From Larkinella soli (lineage in GTDB: Bacteria; Bacteroidota; Bacteroidia; Cytophagales; Spirosomataceae): a stretch of DNA of 64,000 nucleotides. This document shows, piece by piece, positions 61,035 through 64,000 of this stretch (its first letter is position 1; every line of letters begins with the position of its first letter). Below the pieces are notes generated by a model that saw only the letters and a list, made by a program, of their open reading frames with translations, did not search any database and was not told the origin of the DNA. The stretch spans positions 208,632 to 272,631 of the forward strand of contig NZ_QTJY01000009.1 of the NCBI RefSeq assembly GCF_003703975.1. Reading direction: 5' to 3'. Both the position numbers and the translations under genes were made by a program.

Positions 61035-61511
61035 TTAAATCTTTCCAAAGATTCTCTTAGTGATCTGCCACCGGTCATTCTTTTTGGTACCGATAAAATC
61101 GGCTGCGGTGCCTGATCCGCGGAAGATAAGGACGATTTTAACTTCCCCGTTGGGAAGCCTCCGGAATATGGCTATTTCCCCATAAAATCTTCCAGGCGTT
61201 GGGTAGAATGTAGGGTTATGCAGTGTAGAGTCGTAGTCGACTATCTGGACCTGCGTGCCCTTATAGAAGAGTATGTAATCCGACTTTAGATACTCATTGC
61301 TCACCAGTTTCATCTTTTTGCCGGAATAAGCTAAGTGAAAAATCGAATCGAGCTGCGGGTCTTCCAAAGCGGTTTGCATAACTGCAATGGTATCGCTCCT
61401 TGAGAAAGCATCCTCATTGTGTCGTGACTTTTTCTGGCAGGAACAGAACCAGCAGAACAGGCTGGAAAGTAAAACCACATAAAGATAAAGCCTCTTCCAA
61501 AAAAGAATCAT
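61035..61511 (-). CDS. Putative immunity-like lipoprotein, paralog 5 of the array
   Basis: A 158-residue lipoprotein; the signal ends SSLFCWFCSC. It shares with the protein at 63106-63579 a common plan: a SRSDTIAVMQTALEDPQLDS helix, FHLAYSGKKMKLVSN, a KGTQVQIVDYDSTLHNPT strand pair, and a FRGSGTAADFIG to RIFGKI end. The two are clearly close paralogs, separated by three more distant members. The family is unknown to me. Its position at the end of a five-gene array downstream of a HExxH protein, with AT-richer composition, suggests toxin immunity (inference). It starts 46 bases after the upstream paralog. Confidence 0.65.
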   Translation of the reverse strand: MILFWKRLYLYVVLLSSLFCWFCSCQKKSRHNEDAFSRSDTIAVMQTALEDPQLDSIFHLAYSGKKMKLVSNEYLKSDYILFYKGTQVQIVDYDSTLHNPTFYPTPGRFYGEIAIFRRLPNGEVKIVLIFRGSGTAADFIGTKKNDRWQITKRIFGKI

Positions 61512-61557
61512 CAGCGCATTGTTTAGAAGTTTGTCGCTCCGGTAGAAAATTTATGCT

Positions 61558-62049
61558 TTAGGTACTATAAAAATGATAGTAGAAAATCTTCCAGCTTCTG
61601 ACATCATCCTTACTTAATTTATAGACGCAAAGGAGACCGATCGCTTTGAAATAGACTACTCCTTCAACTTCACTTGCGGATTTAAATACCAGCTTGGTGA
61701 CCCTCATGAAGAATTTCGGATCATACCACCGCCTTAATTCATCATTTGTGGAGTCAACTTCTACAAATAGAACTGGCTTATTATTTTTTATGAGTGGCAA
61801 ATTGGAAGTAATTATTGAGTCTTTAACGATCTTAAGCTGCCTGCCTTTAAAAGCGAAACTTAATAAGGAGTCAAGAGGCCGGTGGTCAAGAATGGCCTGA
61901 AGGATAAATGTTGTATCCTGTTTGGTAAAAACGGCAATGGGATTTTTATCTGTCCGGCTGATTTTTCGTTCCTGCCGACAGGCAGAAAGAGACAAAAACA
62001 TACAGAATGATAACGACAATGTCGTAAAGTGTCTATTCCAGTTTGACAT
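61558..62049 (-). CDS. Putative immunity-like lipoprotein, paralog 4 of the array
   Basis: A 163-residue lipoprotein with signal end FLSLSACRQ. The helix FTKQDTTFILQAILDHRPLD and strand FKGRQLKIVKDSIITSN align with the other members. It shares VEVDSTNDELRRWYDPKFFM with the proteins at 62033 and 62582, which have DSTND- or NKPKF-type motifs here. The start overlaps the end of the upstream paralog by 17 bases, so the genes are cotranscribed. Function unknown; immunity to the metallopeptidase toxin is inference. Confidence 0.62.
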   Translation of the reverse strand: MSNWNRHFTTLSLSFCMFLSLSACRQERKISRTDKNPIAVFTKQDTTFILQAILDHRPLDSLLSFAFKGRQLKIVKDSIITSNLPLIKNNKPVLFVEVDSTNDELRRWYDPKFFMRVTKLVFKSASEVEGVVYFKAIGLLCVYKLSKDDVRSWKIFYYHFYST

Positions 62050-62578
62050 GAGGGCAAATGTCCTTATTCATAATCTGCCAGGAGTCATCTCCTTTCCTTT
62101 CCAGAGTATATTGTGCTAATAAACCTATTTCTCTAAAAACAATGGTTACCCTGACCTGGTGGTTTGTCATGAGTTTAAACCAATCAAAACGAGCATAGAA
62201 CTTCGGCTTATTCCAGATAATCAGGTCATCGTTTGTTGAGTCGACTGAGGTAAAAATGACAGGCTTGCCGTACTTTTCTAAGGGATATTCATTATTCACG
62301 AATTCAGTCTTTAAGACTCTTAAAGACTGATCTATGAATACCAACCTGAGAATCGAATCTAACTGAGGCTCATCAATCACCGTTTGAATGATTAGAGTCG
62401 TATCCGTTCGGGATAATCCAGTTTTCTGTGTTTGATCCGTTTGCTCACTTTGGTGGCAGTTGAAGAGTAGTTGTGTGATTGTTGTAAAGCTCAGTATGAA
62501 GTAGAGGGTATCTGTAACCCTTTTAACCGGAGCCTTAAAATCTATACACGTGGAAGTAGGTGACTTGCCAGTTATCAT
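62033..62578 (-). CDS. Putative immunity-like lipoprotein, paralog 3 of the array
   Basis: A 181-residue protein with a longer N-terminus than its paralogs. The hydrophobic segment LYFILSFTTITQLLFNC carries the likely lipobox Cys near residue 41, so the true start may be internal. Conserved array motifs are LSRTDTTLIIQTVIDEPQLD, SILRLVFIDQSLRVLKTEFV, SVDSTNDDLIIWNKPKFYAR and MTNHQVRVTIVFREIGLLAQ. It begins three bases after the upstream paralog. Function unknown. Confidence 0.6.
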   Translation of the reverse strand: MITGKSPTSTCIDFKAPVKRVTDTLYFILSFTTITQLLFNCHQSEQTDQTQKTGLSRTDTTLIIQTVIDEPQLDSILRLVFIDQSLRVLKTEFVNNEYPLEKYGKPVIFTSVDSTNDDLIIWNKPKFYARFDWFKLMTNHQVRVTIVFREIGLLAQYTLERKGDDSWQIMNKDICPHVKLE

Positions 62579-62581
62579 CGC

Positions 62582-62989
62582 TTATTTTTTTACTTTGGAA
62601 TCGCACAACACACCAACGCTGTTAAACTGAAGACTTACCCGGACTTCATTATTGGGAAGGTTTTCATATCTCCCAATTTCAAGCTCGAATTTCGGTTTGT
62701 TCCAGATGGGCTGAGCTGCCGAAGAGGTATCGATAGCAGTATATTGAACCGGTTGCCTGTTCATATGCAGGACATAATCTGAATGAATAACGCCATTGCG
62801 AAGAATTTTTAATGATTGACCTTTGAAGGCGAACTTATCGTTCACCAATGAGTCTACGTGCCTGGAAGACAGCAACGTTTGAAGCACGGCTACCGTATCT
62901 GCCCGGGCCGTCAGCCCGGTAGATTTCTGCTTTCGACAGTTCCAAAAAGCAAGTGCTATTGTAAAAAGCAACAGGGTCAAACGGTTCAT
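62582..62989 (-). CDS. Putative immunity-like lipoprotein, paralog 2 of the array
   Basis: The shortest member at 135 residues, with signal NRLTLLLFTIALAFWNC. It keeps RADTVAVLQTLLSSRHVDSL, FAFKGQSLKILRNGVIHSDY, IWNKPKFELEIGRYENLPNN and EVRVSLQFNSVGVLCDS but lacks the C-terminal strand found in other members, ending CDSKVKK. It is separated by 116 bases from the first paralog, the largest gap in the array, which may hold an internal promoter. Function unknown; immunity is inference. Confidence 0.6.
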   Translation of the reverse strand: MNRLTLLLFTIALAFWNCRKQKSTGLTARADTVAVLQTLLSSRHVDSLVNDKFAFKGQSLKILRNGVIHSDYVLHMNRQPVQYTAIDTSSAAQPIWNKPKFELEIGRYENLPNNEVRVSLQFNSVGVLCDSKVKK

Positions 62990-63105
62990 TACTTATCAGA
63001 AGGGTCTAAAGCAGCACATAGAATTGTCTGACGGATAAGGGAAGGTTTCGACTGGATTGTCTGCAACAATTGACCCTCGCCATACGGCTGGGGGTGAACT
63101 GATGG

Positions 63106-63579
63106 TTAAATTTTGCCAAAAGATCGGCTTTTAACCTTCCAGCGGCCATCGCTTTCAACCATTATAAAATCTACCGTCTGACTTATACTTCTGAATAGAA
63201 GATAGATAATGATTTCTTTGTTGGAAACCTTTTTAAAGAAGGTTACACTTCCATAAAATTTCGGAGGTGTAGGAAAAGAGGTAGGGTTATATAGTGTAGA
63301 GTCATAATCGACTATGAGAACTTGCCGCCCTTTGTAAATAATTTCATAATCTGGTTTAATTATTTTATTACTCACCAGTTTCATCGCCTTACCTGGGTAA
63401 GCCAAGCGGAATATTGAATCTAAAGCTGGATCATCAAGGGCTGTTTGTATGACCTGGATGGTATCTTCTTTTGAAAAAGATTCATTGGTTTTTTGTCCTT
63501 CTTGTCGACATGCAAATCCCAAGGGAAGGGAAATTCCGCTAAAGATTAAGCTTAGTGCTTTTAAGGTTAGCTTTTTCAT
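63106..63579 (-). CDS. Putative immunity-like lipoprotein, paralog 1 (next to the metallopeptidase)
   Basis: A 157-residue lipoprotein with signal end LPLGFACRQ. It shows the full array plan: FSKEDTIQVIQTALDDPALD, SIFRLAYPGKAMKLVSNKII, YKGRQVLIVDYDSTLYNPTS, PTPPKFYGSVTFFKKVSNKE and RSFGKI at the end. It lies 17 bases after the stop of the HExxH protein, the position expected for a cognate immunity gene. Close relative of paralog 5. Confidence 0.68.
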   Translation of the reverse strand: MKKLTLKALSLIFSGISLPLGFACRQEGQKTNESFSKEDTIQVIQTALDDPALDSIFRLAYPGKAMKLVSNKIIKPDYEIIYKGRQVLIVDYDSTLYNPTSFPTPPKFYGSVTFFKKVSNKEIIIYLLFRSISQTVDFIMVESDGRWKVKSRSFGKI

Positions 63580-63596
63580 TTCTCAGGATTAGCTTT

Positions 63597-63998
63597 TCAA
63601 TTTTGCATAAAGTCATAATAGTACTGGCCAGCATTTCCTTTCCCAATAACCACTCTAAATGCTTGCTTTTCAAATTGTTCACCAAATTCTATTAAGTATT
63701 CATTAATGTTATTCGTATAAGTGCCATAATGCACAAACTCATGAAGTAGGACTACGGAAAGTAAGAAGGCTGTTGCCTGTTTTGTACTTTTTAGATTAGC
63801 CTGCTCAAGGCCACGCACAAAAGCAACTTCTATTTCTACTGCCGTTTCTGGCACACCTGGACACCGACAATGTCCATAAATTTTTGGGCCTCGACTACTC
63901 CTCAAGTCCATAATCTTTACAGTCGGCCCCTTCCCAAACTTGAGCAGTTCCCTGATCTTGGCCGGTGAGAAACCCGACCATTTCACCAGGGCATCCAT
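63597..63998 (-). CDS. HExxH metallopeptidase domain protein, possible polymorphic-toxin C-terminus (5' end uncertain)
   Basis: The 133 visible residues contain a zincin motif, FLLSVVLLHEFVHYGTYTNN (His-Glu-x-x-His at about residues 87-91), and EFGEQFEKQAFRVVIGKGNA downstream, which may supply the third ligand or fold context. An ATG is at 63998, but the window ends two bases later, so this may be the C-terminal tip of a longer protein. Toxins of the zincin type in Bacteroidota often carry HEFVHYG-like motifs at their C-terminus and are followed directly by immunity genes. Here five paralogous lipoprotein genes follow in the same direction, the first only 17 bases away. No signal peptide is visible. 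The toxin role is inference. Confidence 0.62.
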   Translation of the reverse strand: MDALVKWSGFSPAKIRELLKFGKGPTVKIMDLRSSRGPKIYGHCRCPGVPETAVEIEVAFVRGLEQANLKSTKQATAFLLSVVLLHEFVHYGTYTNNINEYLIEFGEQFEKQAFRVVIGKGNAGQYYYDFMQN

Positions 63999-64000
63999 CA

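Overview
This window comes from a GC-rich chromosome of a Bacteroidota bacterium, most likely of the order Cytophagales (Spirosoma/Larkinella-like; the genus is inference). The support is two SusC/SusD pairs, a type IX secretion (T9SS) sorting domain, LytTR regulators, DUF4249 and DUF5107 proteins, and four promoter-like sites of the Bacteroidota form TTG-N20-TAnnTTT.

Layout. 1-7436: a polysaccharide utilisation locus (PUL) with a truncated SusC, SusD, two GH43-type hydrolases and a D-2-hydroxyacid dehydrogenase. 7437-10013: a lipoprotein, a MarR regulator and a PAS-like/LuxR regulator with paired palindromic sites. 15677 down to 9993 (minus strand): a tightly packed five-gene operon with a cNMP-binding-domain histidine kinase, a receiver/thioredoxin-reductase-like fusion without redox cysteines, a UBP-type zinc finger, EgtB and EgtD (ergothioneine synthesis). 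EgtB carries an in-frame palindromic repeat. 15729-21461: a phosphoesterase/beta-propeller protein, a small unknown gene and a DUF4249/TonB-receptor pair. 21462-22346 is AT-rich and has no convincing gene.

22347-27502: an orphan LytTR protein, a beta-barrel/lipoprotein pair, a heparinase II/III-like protein and a small unknown gene. 27773-35785: a ~1600-residue T9SS substrate with a glycosidase-like head and eight Ig-like repeats, a TPR histidine kinase and a truncated haemoglobin. 35829-42657: a GAF protein, a PadR/ABC-permease operon, a LytS/LytR two-component system and an exported unknown protein.

42661-60709: a second PUL. A LacI regulator with twin operators faces GH109-like glycosidase, GHMP kinase, glycosylasparaginase, 3-hydroxyacyl-CoA-dehydrogenase-like and SDR genes, followed by SusC, SusD, a DUF5107/TPR protein and an FG-GAP/ASPIC lipoprotein. 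The enzyme set suggests glycoprotein or glycopeptide breakdown: GH109 removes alpha-GalNAc, the kinase could phosphorylate the released sugar, and glycosylasparaginase cleaves the GlcNAc-Asn bond.

60633-64000 (minus strand): a small membrane protein, then an AT-richer segment in which a HExxH metallopeptidase domain (truncated by the window edge or short) is followed by five tandem paralogous lipoprotein genes. This looks like a polymorphic-toxin tip with an immunity-gene array and is the best candidate for an undescribed system here.

Most long open frames on opposite strands are GC-rich shadows and were left out. No tRNA, rRNA, CRISPR array or transposase gene was seen.
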